A DNA stretch of 60,000 nt from Cryptomeria japonica (GCF_030272615.1 NC_081409.1:24450406-24510405), one strand, 5' to 3'. Positions 35,540-47,860 are shown, counted from the stretch's first letter. Translations and numbers: made by a program. The notes: generated by a model from the sequence alone, not told the origin.

Positions 35540-35544
35540 CACCG
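35540..35544. repeat. Target-site duplication CACCG, right
   Basis: Matches 32419-32423. Confidence 0.85.
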
Positions 35545-36700
35545 CCATCAAATTCCTTTAAGGAAAGAAATTTTCTCCGATCACTAGTCATATGATGTGA
35601 ACAACCACTATCAATGATCCAATCATTAGATTTATCCATCCTGGACACTAGTGCCTTTTGATCGGATATCTCTTCCTTAATAGCTACAAACACAATATCT
35701 TCACTAGAATCATCATCAAATAATTCATCAATGATACCACTGTCAACCACTATAAGACAATCTCTCTTGCCTTTACCCTTATACTTCTTTAAGTTGTCTC
35801 TCTTGTGTTCATTTTCACCATTAGGATAATTAGTTGCTATATGAGCGATCTTGTTGCATGCAAAACATTTTAAAGGTAGTTTACCTTTGTATTTCCCAGT
35901 GCCTCTAGGTGGTCATTTTGCCAACAATGCTTCAATTTCCACTAGGTTGTCTTCATCATCAGCATCTATGTTGGATCTAGATTCATAGCCATGACAAGTA
36001 TCTCTACTTTTTCTCACAGATGGGTTAGAGATATAAGCTTTGAATGCAAATTCTGATTTCTGTACACTGCCATCATAGTCGTTTAATTCAAAACTAGTAA
36101 GTTTTCCAATGATAGAGTCAAGAGTTACCTTATTTTTGTCAATGGACTTCAGCTCCTGAATAGATGCAACTCAGATAGCATAGACCGGTACCAGGGTTCT
36201 CAATACCTTACTGATCACTGTGGCATCCTCCACTTTCCCTCCTGCACTCTTTATTTCACCAACTATCTCTTTTATTGTTTGACCATACTGTTGGATATTC
36301 TCACCTTCAGACATTCTCATGTCATCAAACTTTCCTCTTAGGCTCTCCTCTTTAGCAATCTTAACATGTTCATCACCACTATAAATCTCTTCAATTTTTT
36401 TCCATACTTTATATGCAGTTTCAAGACCATGAACATCTAAATATTCAGCATCAGACAGTGAACTGATAATAGCCTCCAATGCTTGATGATTTTCTTGTTG
36501 TTCTTTCTTCTGATCACCAGTCAGAGTTCTAGTCTGTGTAACATATTGAGTTTCTACATGATCCCAATTCTGACTTCCCAGACTCATAATGTAAATCTTC
36601 ATTTTGTTGCTCCATATCCTATAGTTATCTTTGTTGAACTTCGGACCTTCCTTGATCTACAAGATCTTTTCCTCAAGTTGTTAGGCTTTTAGATTTAAGA
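35545..36700 (-). pseudogene. Copia C gag and protease
   Basis: Minus-strand text: IKEGPKFNKDNYRIWSNKM (a TAG just before), the Gag body 36602-36171 (ALEAIISSLSDAEYLDVHG, VWKKIEEIY, LRGKFDDMRMSEGENI), a stop at 36171, a zinc knuckle CFACNKIAHIATNY (last Cys is Tyr, Gly before His is Ala), an acidic linker, then protease DWIIDSGCSHHMTSD. No start ATG is visible upstream of IKEGPKF. It ends at the CACCG duplication. Confidence 0.85.
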
Positions 36701-36711
36701 GGACCTGAGAT

Positions 36712-36725
36712 GCTCTGATACCAAT
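36712..36725 (-). other. Primer-binding site (tRNA-iMet), copia C
   Basis: The minus strand reads ATTGGTATCAGAGC directly after the LTR end. Confidence 0.88.
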
Positions 36726-38169
36726 TGATGGTATGATGAAAGAATAAGTATCCAATAAATTGCTGAGAGGATGGGGGGGGGGGGGTGAATCAGTATATTG
36801 AAAAACTGATACAAAATTCCCAAACTCAAACTCAATCACACAAAGTAAACTTATCAATAAAATATCACTATCAAGATCAATACTCGTAAGAATAGTCAAC
36901 ATCAACCAATTAATTGTTAAAGGAACTTAACAGTAAACATCTTTAATCTTGTAAACATCCAAATGCCTAATCATATATCAATACACTCCATCTCTCAATG
37001 CTTCCAATTATCATGCCTTAGCAGAATAGTTAAGTGGTTAATCCAATCAACAAATAATATCATAACCACAAAAACATTCACCACATGACACAAATGTTTA
37101 TACATGGAAAACCCAAATAGGTAAAAACCACAATTAGATGAGACTCACAAGATAGCTATCTGAACTCTTCTGAAGTTTTCCCTATTAGGAGCCAAGCCTG
37201 TTAAAGCTTTTAAAATAAGTCATGTTAAGAAATAATCATGTTAGGAATCATCCAGTTAAGGGATTTACAAATGCCTTGATAAAAAGCAAATACCCTGTTA
37301 GGAGTAACCTTAGTAGAGGATTTGAGAATCCAAGCTAATGGACCACCTTGTTAGAGAATTTAAGAAGTAACCAATCTTGTTAGAGCTTACCTAGTTAGGG
37401 GTTTCAATTCTGCTGTAATTGTTAGAAGAGAATAGGTTTTTCTTGATCAGATCCTTTTAAGCTTCAATCTGCCTTTACACAAACTGCAGATCCATTCTCC
37501 GGTTAGGCAACCACACACTCAATTGATTTCTACCAACACTTGCCAACACCTTTTACAAACCAACTTCATTGACCTTAAATACAAATCAATTAGGTCGGTA
37601 AAACAACAAAAACCTAATTCTCTCATAGAGATTACAAACAAATTGGTTCAAGTGTGATCGTTGGATTTGCATAGCAATTTGTACATATTCTTCAAGAAAA
37701 TTCCAACTGCTCCATGATCACCTCTACATCAGACTTGTAACTCATCACATGATTTGCATTAGATGCATTCCACTTTGTTCATTCCCTAGACAATCAAACA
37801 AATGCCCCAAAACAATATGAACTTATCTGCATACAATGGCCACACGTGTCACCATCATTACCGCTCAACAGATAATAAATCAAAATAACCATTTCAGCAA
37901 ACTTAATCAATTAGGGTTTAACAAAAAATAACTGGTAGGGTTTACCGGTTACATTGCATAGAAAGGGTTTAACCTTATACATCGGTTACCGGTTCAACTC
38001 ACATAGTTATATACCAGTTTACAACATCTTCCATAAAGCTCTTCCTACCAGTTATAAGACAATATCAATAACAACAATATTAGCAATATCATAAATACCA
38101 TTACGAGTTCAATTGACATCACTGACAACATAACATATCATTAATGCAATCTTCATGCAAATGCCAACA
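36726..38169 (-). repeat. 5' LTR of copia C
   Basis: 1444 bp, TGTTGGCATT...ACCATCA on the minus strand. A 13-base G run on the plus strand (36773-36785), absent at that length from the partner LTR, lies about 50 bp from the 3' edge. Confidence 0.9.
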
Positions 38170-38174
38170 AAAAA
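38170..38174. repeat. Right target duplication of copia C (TTTTT on minus strand)
   Basis: Pairs with 27632-27636, four of five bases. Confidence 0.6.
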
Positions 38175-40190
38175 ATCTTTGTATTCCAACAGGAGAGAAA
38201 TGAACCTTTCTTTCTCTATAGGTGTGCAACATTTTCCTAGATTTATATACGTGGGATCTTCCTCACTACCAATGCTAATTATTTCATAACCTCCAACATC
38301 TTGGACTTCAAGAATTTGTTCATCTTTTCTTTTTTTATAAGCATCATGGTGATCAAAGAGACATTCTAAAGAGAGAAACCCTTTAGGAATCTTATTCCCT
38401 TTTAATTGCATAACTCCATCACTCATCTCTTTGGCCCGCTCTAGTAAAAACTCTTTACATTCTACATCCGACCCTTCAAAGAATGTAGTAGTGAATATTT
38501 CTATACAATGCATGAAATTGTTAATTTGTTTATCATTTTCAAAGACCTGCCAAAACTCAGAGTTATCAGGAACACTAGGCTGATATATCAACTCCACTTG
38601 ATAAATATGATTGGTAAACTCAGGATGAGGAATCAATAAAGAAGTCAATACTGCTAAAGAATCCACTTTGGAGTTTTGTTCTCTAGGAATGATCTCAACA
38701 GAAAATGAATCAAAATCTTCAATTTCATCCCAGTCTCTGTTTTGGTAATGATTCAATCTCTCATTTTCTAGATTGAACAATCCTCTGACCTATTTCACAG
38801 TCAACTCCGCATATCCCTTGACTTGGATAAGATTTACTCCCAATTTCTTCGCTTTAGCTAATCCCAACAATAAAGCTTCATACTCAGTCATATTGTTTGT
38901 GTTCTTGAATTCTAGTTTAAAAGAAAAAGGAATGTGAATACCAGAGGGAGGAACAAGAACCACCCCTACACCAGAACTTGATGCTGCACAACTCCCATCA
39001 AACTCCATTAGCCATAAATTTTCTTTTGCCCCTATTTGTGACACATTTTCTACAGATAAAATCATCTAATTTCCGAATTGACATTCATGATACAAAATTT
39101 GAGCCTTTGGATTGTCAGAGGCAAAAACGGTGAACTTAGATTTAGGTTTAGGCTGCAAAATGACTCACTATTTTCCTATAGGAATAGTGGCTTGAGACCG
39201 ATCCATCTTTATCTCACCTCCTAATTCTCTACAGAATGTACAACTTAGTAACATGCCATAGCTTACAGGGATATCAACTATTAGAATAGTTAGCTTGATT
39301 CTTTTATTTGGGTGAGGAGCAAGGACTACTTGAGCATCTTTGATTTGTCCTAATAGGGGTATTTTTTTTAGAGTCCATTCAATAACATCTGCCAAAGGTT
39401 TTTGTTAAGGATAACCCCAACGCTTTGGCTTCTGTAGATGCAATGATATTATTTGATGCACCTGAGTCTATAATATAGTTGTATAATTTATGACCATTTA
39501 TGAGCAATGATATATAAAAAGGCTCGGGTTTTGACTCAAGGAAAGACAAAGTATCATCAGTTTGGAGGGCACTTATTTCAGGGGTCACTTCTTGAGAAAC
39601 AGGATGAGCTGACACATCACTTTGGGAAGACAATGTAGCATTTACTGACTGTTGTGCTCCATTATCTTTTAATACATTATTTATTATTACAAACTTAACA
39701 AGTCTATCCAATTCTTTGGGATTTAATTTAAGATACTTAGCTGGTGTAATTTGGATCCGGGAGGATTTACAAAACTCTACAATATAAAATGAACCCTCTA
39801 TTTCTACAGATTTTACCAACTGAGGTTCTTGAGGCTTATGATCATTGTTATGAAATCTGGAAACAATTTCCTAATCTTTAGATTTCACAATAGAGGATGA
39901 AGAAATGCCCTGAGGTTCTACATTCTAGTTATTCCTTGTCAGCACAAATCATGAAGGATCCTCTAAAGTAACCAATATGTCACCTCCTCTTTTTGAATCT
40001 GAATCATACTCTAGGAAGTGGATTTCAAATTTTCTAGGTCGCCTAAAAGACTCTTCTTCACTCAATTCATTTGAAATATCTTTAGAACTAATCAACCACA
40101 TAACGCACCATTTTAGGACAAGAATTGCCATCATGCTGATCTGTAAGATGAAAAAAACACATATGATGGGGTTCACCTAGCCTTCTCAAC
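38170..40190 (-). pseudogene. E1 gag knuckle, protease and extra RNase H
   Basis: Minus strand from 40190: HHMCFFHLTDQHDGNSCP, a knuckle-like gag end; the protease region 39819-39170 with YIIDSGASNNIIAS and VSYGMLLSCTFCRELGG; then RNase H 39065-38600 with LMEFDGSCAASSSGVGVVLV, NNMTEYEALLLGLAKAKKLG, VKGYAELTVK (the usual GDS is GYA, losing an Asp) and IPREQNSKVDSLAVL; then a linker ending LLLEYKD at the copia C junction. Stops break it near 39400, 39165 and 38785. The RNase H lies before RT, in addition to the one after RT at 26431-26800. Confidence 0.82.
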
Positions 40191-41730
40191 ACTTCACTTA
40201 TATTTCTTTATTCTTGACCATTCTAAGGTGTTTGCTTCAGGTGTTTTGGTTAGGAACCCTACCAATTCATAGTGCTTCTCAGGTGCTCAATTAAGGCTTC
40301 TTGGCTTCAACTTGCCAAACTAACCTCCTGTTGTTGTGAGATGATGCAAAGGTGTGGAGGTGTCTTCAAACATGTTTTGAGTGCATTTAGGTTCCATTAG
40401 TGGTTTGCAATTTTTAGGTTTCTTACCGATTTCAAAATCTTGCCTAGAAAAGGGCTACAAGGAATGAGCCCCAATTAGGCCTTAAAATCCGGTTTTCTAG
40501 GGCTTGAAGGAAAATGATGCAAAATACCCCCAAATAAGTTTGGATTTTCTTCAAATATACACTTAAACCTAAAGGATTTTTGTGGTTTTGGCCTCTGGTT
40601 TCACTGTACAATGTACTAACCCCAACATGAGGGTTTTGAAGGGTTTCTAGGCCTTCTAGGTCGCAATGACTGGTTTAGTTGGGCTTTGTGCATCAAATGA
40701 CCTTTTCAAGGCTCCTCCTTTAATTGGAAACTCTATCCCAACTCCTTGTACCCCTTCACAATCTTTGATAGTAATTTTTTACTCACCCCTACACTTTACA
40801 CCATGTTTCACCTTATTTCCAGTAGCAGGGTTGCTCCTGGACTCACCTAGAAGAAGGTGACAGTCATGGTTAAACTCTTCTCCAGAACTTGAACCTACAT
40901 ATGTATAATGTATAGGTGTTTTCCTACCATTTCCCAACTAGTCGTGATGGTAGCACGTGTGGAACTCATGGGGCAACCATATTTGCAAGAAAACTACTAT
41001 ATATAAGCCAAAACTAGCTGTTTGCAAATTAAAGCAAGAAAACACCAATGAACATTATTTACAAAACTCTAAATTGAACCAATGGAACAATAACACACAA
41101 GATTAGCTCAATCCATTTGTGGATCAATGGAATCAATCCATATTCAATTGCAAAATGAGTAAAATCAACCCAAAATGTTGCCAACAAGACTAAAAATGAG
41201 TAGTTTCAGTTGTTGAACTTACATCACACACTTCTCCCAACCTTGGTAAATATGTAAGAGAGGTTATTTATATTTTTCCCATGTGTGGAGTCCTCCTAGG
41301 GAATTGGACAATCCCAAACTCCACCACTAACCAATTCAGGACAAAAGTTGTCATGACAACTTTTTGCAACTTTGTATTTTTGCACTTTGTGGTCTTCTCA
41401 ACCTATAAGACATATTCTAAGTCATCACATATGAATTTTAAAACATTTCTAAGACCTATTTAACCCTCCCTAATTCCTATACCAAGTTTTGACACTTTTG
41501 ACCATCAAGAAGGTCAACTACCTACTCAAACCCACTATTTACACAAAAATGCAAACCTAAGAAGAATGAACTCAACCTAGGCATGCATTGACATAGAATA
41601 CTAACTCTTTGACCCTCCTAGAGTCCTTATTCACTATTGACTTGGATAGGGTCAGTACAAGCCAAAATTGTGAAAACTAGATAGCCTAAGTCCTAGGTGC
41701 TCCTCCACCATTGTCCCAAACAAAAGAAGA
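40191..41730 (-). repeat. Probable 3' LTR region of the chromodomain-type gypsy element
   Basis: Lies directly downstream of that pol. It has a minus-strand TATA-like box (AATATAAATAACC, about 41270) and a purine-rich tract (GGTGGAGGAGCACC, about 41693-41706) just after the pol stop. No partner LTR is in the window and the edges are not resolved. There is no convincing ORF. A plus-strand TATATATAAG at about 41000 is probably part of the same region. Confidence 0.4.
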
Positions 41731-44314
41731 TCATGTCACCTCTTTCGGAATCAGATTTTGATCAATCCCAAGCTTCTTAAACTCTATCTCAAGCACCCAT
41801 GTAGCTTCAGCATCATCCATACCCTTCCATTTGATTAGGTTCTCCCAATAGGCTTGATGCCTTTTCTTCTTGGCGATCCTTGAACTCAACACCTTCTTGG
41901 CCTTTGGATTTGGTTTGTCTGGTAACTAAAGGATGTTCACATCATCTGATACCTCTGAGTGACTACAATCTGAACCTTGAATTGGTCCCTTGTAGGCAAT
42001 CAAGTTTGCTATGTTAAAAATTGGTGACAATCCTATGTCACTAGGTAGATCCACTTTGTATGCATTTTCTCCATACTTGGCTAGAATGGTACATGGACCT
42101 ATCCTTCTCATTTGTAACTTGCTGGTCACTCCTTACAGTAGCCTTTCTTTGTTTAGGTGCACCATGACAAGATCTCCCACTTGAAATTGTAGGTTTTTCC
42201 TCTTTTCATCAACCTTTTGCTTGAGTTTGCTTGTGTTCTCCATCAATGCTTGCTTGATTGATTCATGGACTTCCTTCATTGATTGAGCAAAATCTTCTGC
42301 ATATCCACTTCTTGCTGTTGCACTACCTGAGTCTCTCAATTCCAAAATACCTCTTGGGTGCACTCCATAGACCACCTCAAAAGGGCTCTTGTTGGTAGTC
42401 TTATTTATGGTGTCATTATACGCATATTCAGCTTGTGAGAGTACTTGATCCCATGTCTGACCATATTCCTTAGTGAGGCACCTTAATAAGTTTCCCAAGC
42501 TCCTATTCACCACTTTGGTCTGCCCATCTATTTGAGGATGATAGGCTGATCCAAAAGAGAGGTTGGTGCCAAGATTTTGCCAAAGTGTCTTCCAAAAATG
42601 ACTCATGAACTTTGAGTCTCTATCTGAAACAATGCTCATGGGTAAACCATGTATCCTCTCTACTTCTTTGAAGAGAAATTGAGATATTTGGCATACATCA
42701 TGAGTAGTCTTGCAAGGCACAAAGTGAGCCATTTTGCTAAATCTGTCCACAATGACATAAATGCTGTCATATCCTTGTTTTGTCCTTGGTAAGCCTACTA
42801 CAAAGTCCATATTAATGCATTACCAAGGTCTATTTGGTATAGGTAGAGGTTGGTATAAACCGGCATTTGTAGAAGTACCTTTGGCCTTTTGGCAAACTAT
42901 GAAAGTCTCCATATACTTCTACATATCTTGATTCATCCTTGGCCAATGGTAGTACCTTTGAACCAACTCTTGAGTCTTATGGACTCCAAAATGTCCACTA
43001 AGGCTGCCATTATGCTTCTCTTGTATGATATTTTCCCTCATTGAGCCTCTAGACACACAAAGTTGCCCACCTCTAAACAATAGTGCATTTTGCAAAGTAA
43101 AATCAGAATAATCACTATGGAAGTGATTTTGATACTCCTTACACACCTTGTAGGTATTTGAGAAATATTCATCCTCTGGGTATAAGCCTTTAAAACTATG
43201 AACACCTATGCTCCTCAATTTAATTTCTCGGACTGTCATAAGTCTTCTACTTAGTGCATCAGCTACCCGATTTAACTGCCCTTTCTTGTGCTTAATGGTG
43301 AATGTATAGGCCTGCATATACTTCACCCATTTCATGTGTTTATGACTAAGTTTGTCTTGTGAGTTTAGGAAACCCAATGCTTGGTTGTCTGTATAGACTA
43401 CAAATTCCTTAGGGAGGATATAGTGCCTCCACTTTCTCAAAGCGTGCACTAAAGCATAAAAATCAAGGTCATAAGAGGAGTATTTCTTCTTGGCATCACT
43501 TAGCTTCTCACTATGGACAACACCTACTACAACATTGCTTGCATCACATTCCAAAATGAAAAGTTTCTCAAAACTAGGCAACACTAGCACCACTTGAGTA
43601 GGTATATTCTTCTTCAAGGTTTCAAAACATTTGTTTGCTTCATTATTCCACTAAAATTTTGCCTTCAATCCACCTCTAATGGTGTCTAACATTGGTGCAC
43701 ATATAGAATTGAATTGCCTAATGAACTTCATGTAGTACTGAGGTAGTCCATGGAAGCTTCTTACCTCTGTTGCTAACTTGGGAGTAGGCCAATTTACAAT
43801 GGCTTCAACCTTGTTGGGATCCATCTTGAGGTTTCCTTGAGAAAACACAAACCCAAGGTAAACCAACTCCTACTTGAAAAACTCACACTTATCCAAATTC
43901 AGGTTTAGCTTTTCATCATACAATCTTTGTAATACATCTTGCAAATGAGTAATATGATCTTCCCTATCTTTACTGAAAATGAGAATGTCATCTAGATATA
44001 CCACCAAAAATTTACCTATGAAGTCCTTCATCACCTCATTCCTGAGTCTCATGAAGGTTCTTGGAGCATTGGATACACCAAATGCAATTACAAGCCACTC
44101 ATAAAGTCCCTCTCTTGTCTTGAATGATGTTTTCCACTCATCACCCTCCTTAATCCTAATTTGGTGATATCCACTTTTAAGGTCAATCTTGGTAAAGTAC
44201 TTGGCTTCCACTAAACAACCCATGAGGTCTTCTATGTTGGCATTTTGATGATATTTTGATTTCCATTGATGGACACACACTTTCTTGATGTATGAGTTAT
44301 GCTCAACTAGTAAT
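41731..44314 (-). pseudogene. Chromodomain-type Ty3-gypsy pol, 5'-truncated
   Basis: Minus-strand order: RT from about 44230 (EAKYFTKIDLKSGYHQIRI, FKTREGLYEWLVIAFGVSNAP, FLVVYLDDILIFSKD), RNase H (FILECDASNVVVGVV, LDFYALVHALRKWRHYI, VVYTDNQALGFL), the zinc finger (HNGSLSGHFG ... CQKAKG), integrase core (MDFVVGLPRTKQGYDSIYV, IVSDRDSKF, SAYHPQIDGQT), a GPY/F segment (RRIGPCTILAKYG) and a chromodomain (YWENLIKWKGMDDAEATWVL), ending at TGA 41731-41733. Stops occur near 43867, 43648, 42918, 42812, 42130 and 41926. The RT start, protease and gag are missing; element D abuts at 44315. The chromodomain marks a chromovirus, a group that often targets heterochromatin. Confidence 0.88.
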
Positions 44315-45410
44315 TGTTCCAACTGGTATTGATTGTATAGTCTTTAGACTATCAGTGTTTTGTACAAAATGGTATACTGGTCATAGATTGTATGAAGATG
44401 GCAAGCGATATGAGTACCCAAAGTGGTACAAGGATCCCAAGCAGTTCGAGGATCTCAAGCGGTATGAAGGACCCAAGCGGTAGTTAACTTTTGATTGGAA
44501 CACTACGGTCTTCCAGTCTTCATTTTTGACAACCGGTAATCGGTATATTGTATTAACTGGTATATATCTTTGATGAGATACCAATCGGTATTACTATAAT
44601 GTGTGATGAGTTATCATCCACCGACACTTTGGTGGTGTGTTTGTGTTGTGTTATCAAATGTGTATAGATGCACTATACCTAGGAACTTGTAGTCTAATTC
44701 TATTGGACCGACATGAAATCATATTCCTTTATAAGGACATCATGTCTAGGGTTTGCAAGTGTGAGATATAGAATAGAAAAGGTTATGTGTGATCATTGAA
44801 GAGAAGATTAGGTCTATGTGAAGAGATAGAGTGTGGAGATATTGAAGACTGAAGTAATGCTGAAATGTATTAACAAGGAGTTGTAAAGGATCTAGTTAAG
44901 CATACTATTCAAGCATTTAGATCATTCACTTGTTGATTACTCACATCTTCAATGAGTCTAAAGCCCTTAACGAGGTAGGCTCAGCAAAGCCTTTGTAAAT
45001 CATCTAACAAGGTGGTTCACAACTATGGATCTTAAATCCTCTAATGGTAGTCTTTAATAGGACTTATCTCCTAACAAAGATCTAGATTCCTAACAGGATC
45101 TGTTCTAGTGAAAAACATTGTATGATCTTAACCGGTCTGACCTTAACCAATTTGGTGACTATTCTGCAGATAGTTACTTGTGAGTTTCTGCTCACTGTGG
45201 TTTTTCCCATTTGGGTTTCCACAACAAATATCGTCTGTTATGGTGATTGTGCTCTTGTGGGTGAATGCTTTGTTTTCTATTTGGTTTGCATTTATCCTAA
45301 CTAGTTTATTAGTGAATCTATTGCACCGGTTATCTACAAAACTGTTTAAGAGTTAGCTTACAGTGATTTTTGGCATACTAATTCACCCCCCCCCCCTTTA
45401 GTATTCATCA
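44315..45410 (+). repeat. 5' LTR of element D
   Basis: 1096 bp, TGTTCCAACTGG...GTATTCATCA, followed directly by the primer-binding site. A TATA box (TTTATAAGG) lies near 44732. An 11-base C run (45386-45396) in ATTCACCC...TTTAG sits about 15 bp from the 3' end, the same place as the G/C run of the copia C LTR. Confidence 0.75.
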
Positions 45411-45424
45411 ATTGGTATTAGAGC
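45411..45424 (+). other. Primer-binding site (tRNA-iMet), element D
   Basis: ATTGGTATTAGAGC, one change (C to T) from the usual ATTGGTATCAGAGC. Confidence 0.75.
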
Positions 45425-45460
45425 CTACCTTTGTATAAGTCTAACCACTTGGAAGGAGAT

Positions 45461-46650
45461 ATGGGGGAATACAATGTGAGGGAACTTACTCATCGTCTCA
45501 CTCATACTGAGAGAGCCTATGATGAACTCAAAGTCAAGTATAAAGCCTCTTTGGCCAAGAGAAGAGAGCATGCTGAGAAACTGATGGAACTCACTAAAAA
45601 TAGCTCTTCTGATGAAGCCAACATGGATGCCCTAGTTGAAGAAGTTGAAAAATTGAATGAATCTAAAAATTTGAGAGGGGAGTTGAAAGGACTGACTATC
45701 AGAACGAGTTAGGATCTTGAGAATAGAAGGAAACCTGAAGATCTGGTAAAACACAAAGATCATGAGATCTCCAAGATGAAGCAAGAAATCAGTACCCTTA
45801 CCGCTCATCTCCAGGAGAGTAAAGTGGAAAAACAAGAAATGCAGGGTGAACTAAACATGGTTATTTCTAAGAATGCAACCTTGATGGAGTCCAATGCTTC
45901 TATTTCCAAGGAACTTACTTAGTCAAAGGAGATACTTGCCAAATTCAATCAGAGTACTGCTAAGCTACAGTGAAAGCTAGAATCGGCAAAGCCAGTAAAG
46001 GATACCACTGGACTTGGTTTCTCTGGGTATGAGGAAGGAGAGACCTCTGGAACAAAAACTAAAGCATCAAAGAAGCAACCAACATCCAAGGGTAAAGGTA
46101 AGCAAAAATTTAAACCTATTTTCTTTAATTGTCTCAAAGAAGGACATACTGTCAATGTGTGTAGAAGCAAGGCCTACAACAATTTTCCTTATTTTCAAAA
46201 AAATATGCCTAGATCCAATAGATTCAATGGAAACTGTTATGCATGCAACAAGTTTGGGCATATAGCATTTGAATGCTGGTCGGTTTTGTACAACACTAGG
46301 AGATATCCTCCAAGGACTTAAGGAGTTATTCTGGAACTTCCTATGAACCATAATCACAACCAGTACAATACCTATGACCATCGGTCAGTCAGTTATCAAA
46401 TGGCAACTAGTTAGAAAGCAACTTGTTGGATCTATCATGGTAGCGGTCACACTGCTGCAACATGTAGAAGAAAGAATGGAACTATGAATAACATACTATG
46501 GAGAACACCTAGAAAGGTATGCTATCATTGCAACAAACCAGGACACACTACCAGAATTTCTAGACTGAGAAAGAAAAAAGAAATCAAAAGAAGAGTCACG
46601 GGATGAACCTACTTCTACACCTAGTGTGGAAGTCTCTGCACTGGCAAACT
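45461..46650 (+). pseudogene. Element D gag-like protein, coiled coil and four zinc knuckles
   Basis: Starts at ATG 45461 (MGEYNVRELTHRLTH). The first 170 or so codons are a charged heptad-rich coiled coil, broken by stops (45710, 45920, 45973). A Lys-rich stretch leads to four CCHC-type knuckles: FFNCLKEGHTVNVC (first Cys lost), CYACNKFGHIAFEC (intact), CWIYHGSGHTAATC (second Cys is Tyr) and CYHCNKPGHTTRIS (last Cys is Ser). More stops follow. Multiple knuckles suggest a nucleic-acid-binding Gag. No capsid domain (UBN2 type) is recognisable N-terminal to them. Confidence 0.6.
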
Positions 46651-47046
46651 GAGCTTTAGAAAAGCTTAGGGGGAACATATCAGTGAAATATTTTGAACCC
46701 CCAGTTTATATCAATAAAGACCTTTACCAGTATATGTTACCTGTCAGTTGGTAGAAGATCTGAAGTGGTAAAAGGAAAAATTAGGGTTTGTACCCTAGCA
46801 GTGATGCATTTATTATGGTCAATGAGAGTTTGTTTAAAAAGGATTTTTGTTGTCATTTTTACTTATCTATTTTCGAAAGAAGAATCTTCAAGAGCAGAGC
46901 AACCAAAGAAATTTGTTTAGCATTTGGAGTAATTGTGTGCAAAATCTTGCAATCATCTTTAAGCAATCAGTGAAGAACACTAAGCGATGAACTAGCAACC
47001 GAAGTGGTATACTGTGCGCGATATTGGAAAACCTTAATTTCAAATT

Positions 47047-47860
47047 GTGAAGGTATTTTCCAAAATTCTTTCTTATCATTTGGTTATGGCTTATGCATTG
47101 TATTCTAGTTCTAGTGCACCTATAGATACACCTGAGTTTCTTCAAAATAAAATGAGATACAATGCCCTATCTCAAATTCCCATAGGAGTTATTGTTGAGG
47201 GAGATATTTCAGGGTATATGGATTGTGAGTTTGAAGACATAGGATCCGTAATAATTCACTCCCAGCTAAGTCTGTTCTGTGGAGATGACAAGAAGATCAA
47301 ACCAGAGAATAGCATCCTTGAGAAGATGAAACTACACAATGCAGTATACTTTCTAGAAGAGTTTACAGAAGAAAATATTTGCATTATCCTCAATAGAGTG
47401 CATGGTGACAAGATGTATCTCAAGCAGAATCATGACATCACACAGGAAGTGATTCATGCCGTCACCAGATTCTGCGATGTTGGAGAAGTACCATCTCTAT
47501 GGAAGGTCACCAAAACTAAAATGACAAAGCTCACTGGTTATGTGAGTGACCAACGAGCGATGACCATCAACACCATTTTTGATGGTCTAGTAAAATATGC
47601 TTGCATGGTGATTGGTTACAGTATATTTTATTCTAGCAGAATGAATTTTGTTCCTGCTGTTGTAGTGAATGCTGCTTACAGGATGATCAAGGAAGATACT
47701 AAATTTGACCTATGTACCTGCTTATAGAAGCAATTGTTGGTGAATATGAAATCCATCAAATAGGAAAAATCACTGAGGTTCAAGTTTGGTCAACTTCTGG
47801 TCGGTCTATTCTTCTATTTTCAAGGTTATTTCCCTAGAGTAGGTGATGAGGAGGTAAAAT
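47047..47860 (+). pseudogene. Unrecognised ORF of element D
   Basis: A 226-codon open frame (to the stop at 47727) that continues after it in the same frame through KQLLVNMKSIK, a stop, FGQLLVGLFFYFQGYFPRVG and another stop. The protein-like body begins MAYALYSSSSAPIDTPEF, then EGDISGYMDCEFEDIGS, CGDDKKIKPENSILEKMKLH, FTEENICIILNRVHGDKMYL and VIGYSIFYSSRMNFVPAVVV. It has no zinc finger, no RT, integrase or protease motif, and no clear signal peptide; one hydrophobic stretch lies near its end. I do not recognise the family. It could be a structural protein specific to this element lineage or a captured host gene. Confidence 0.5.

Larger units (their letters stand above)
27637..38169 (-). mobile_element. 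Ty1-copia element C, minus strand, interrupted and defective
   Basis: 5' LTR 36726-38169, primer-binding site 36712-36725, gag and protease to 35540, a 3.1-kb foreign insertion (32424-35539), then integrase, RT and RNase H to 29449, a polypurine tract at 29102 and 3' LTR 27637-29101. The RT motif FVDDIIFG and the long LTRs resemble the Tork/Angela/SIRE side of copia. It lies inside E1 RT sequence. Confidence 0.9.
6855..40190 (-). mobile_element. E1: minus-strand Ty3-gypsy (Tat/Athila-like), split into three segments
   Basis: In the element's own direction the segments are 40190-38170 (gag knuckle, protease, RNase H), 27636-25777 (RT, RNase H, start of integrase) and 12915-6855 (rest of integrase, long 3' region, 3' LTR). 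The breaks are filled by copia C (27637-38169) and E3 (12916-25776). At the first break the text runs ...LEYKD then VFAWCYDDL, an uninterrupted RT lead-in. At the second it runs ...HTHILT then [12 protein letters not shown], the usual gypsy integrase text. No 5' LTR is visible: the element stops near 40190 where another LTR-like region starts. In-frame stops are scattered through all segments. Confidence 0.8.

Noticed and set aside
46496-47145. Overlapping short ORFs on both strands between gag and the unrecognised ORF of element D
   Set aside because: Short, mutually overlapping and without domains.
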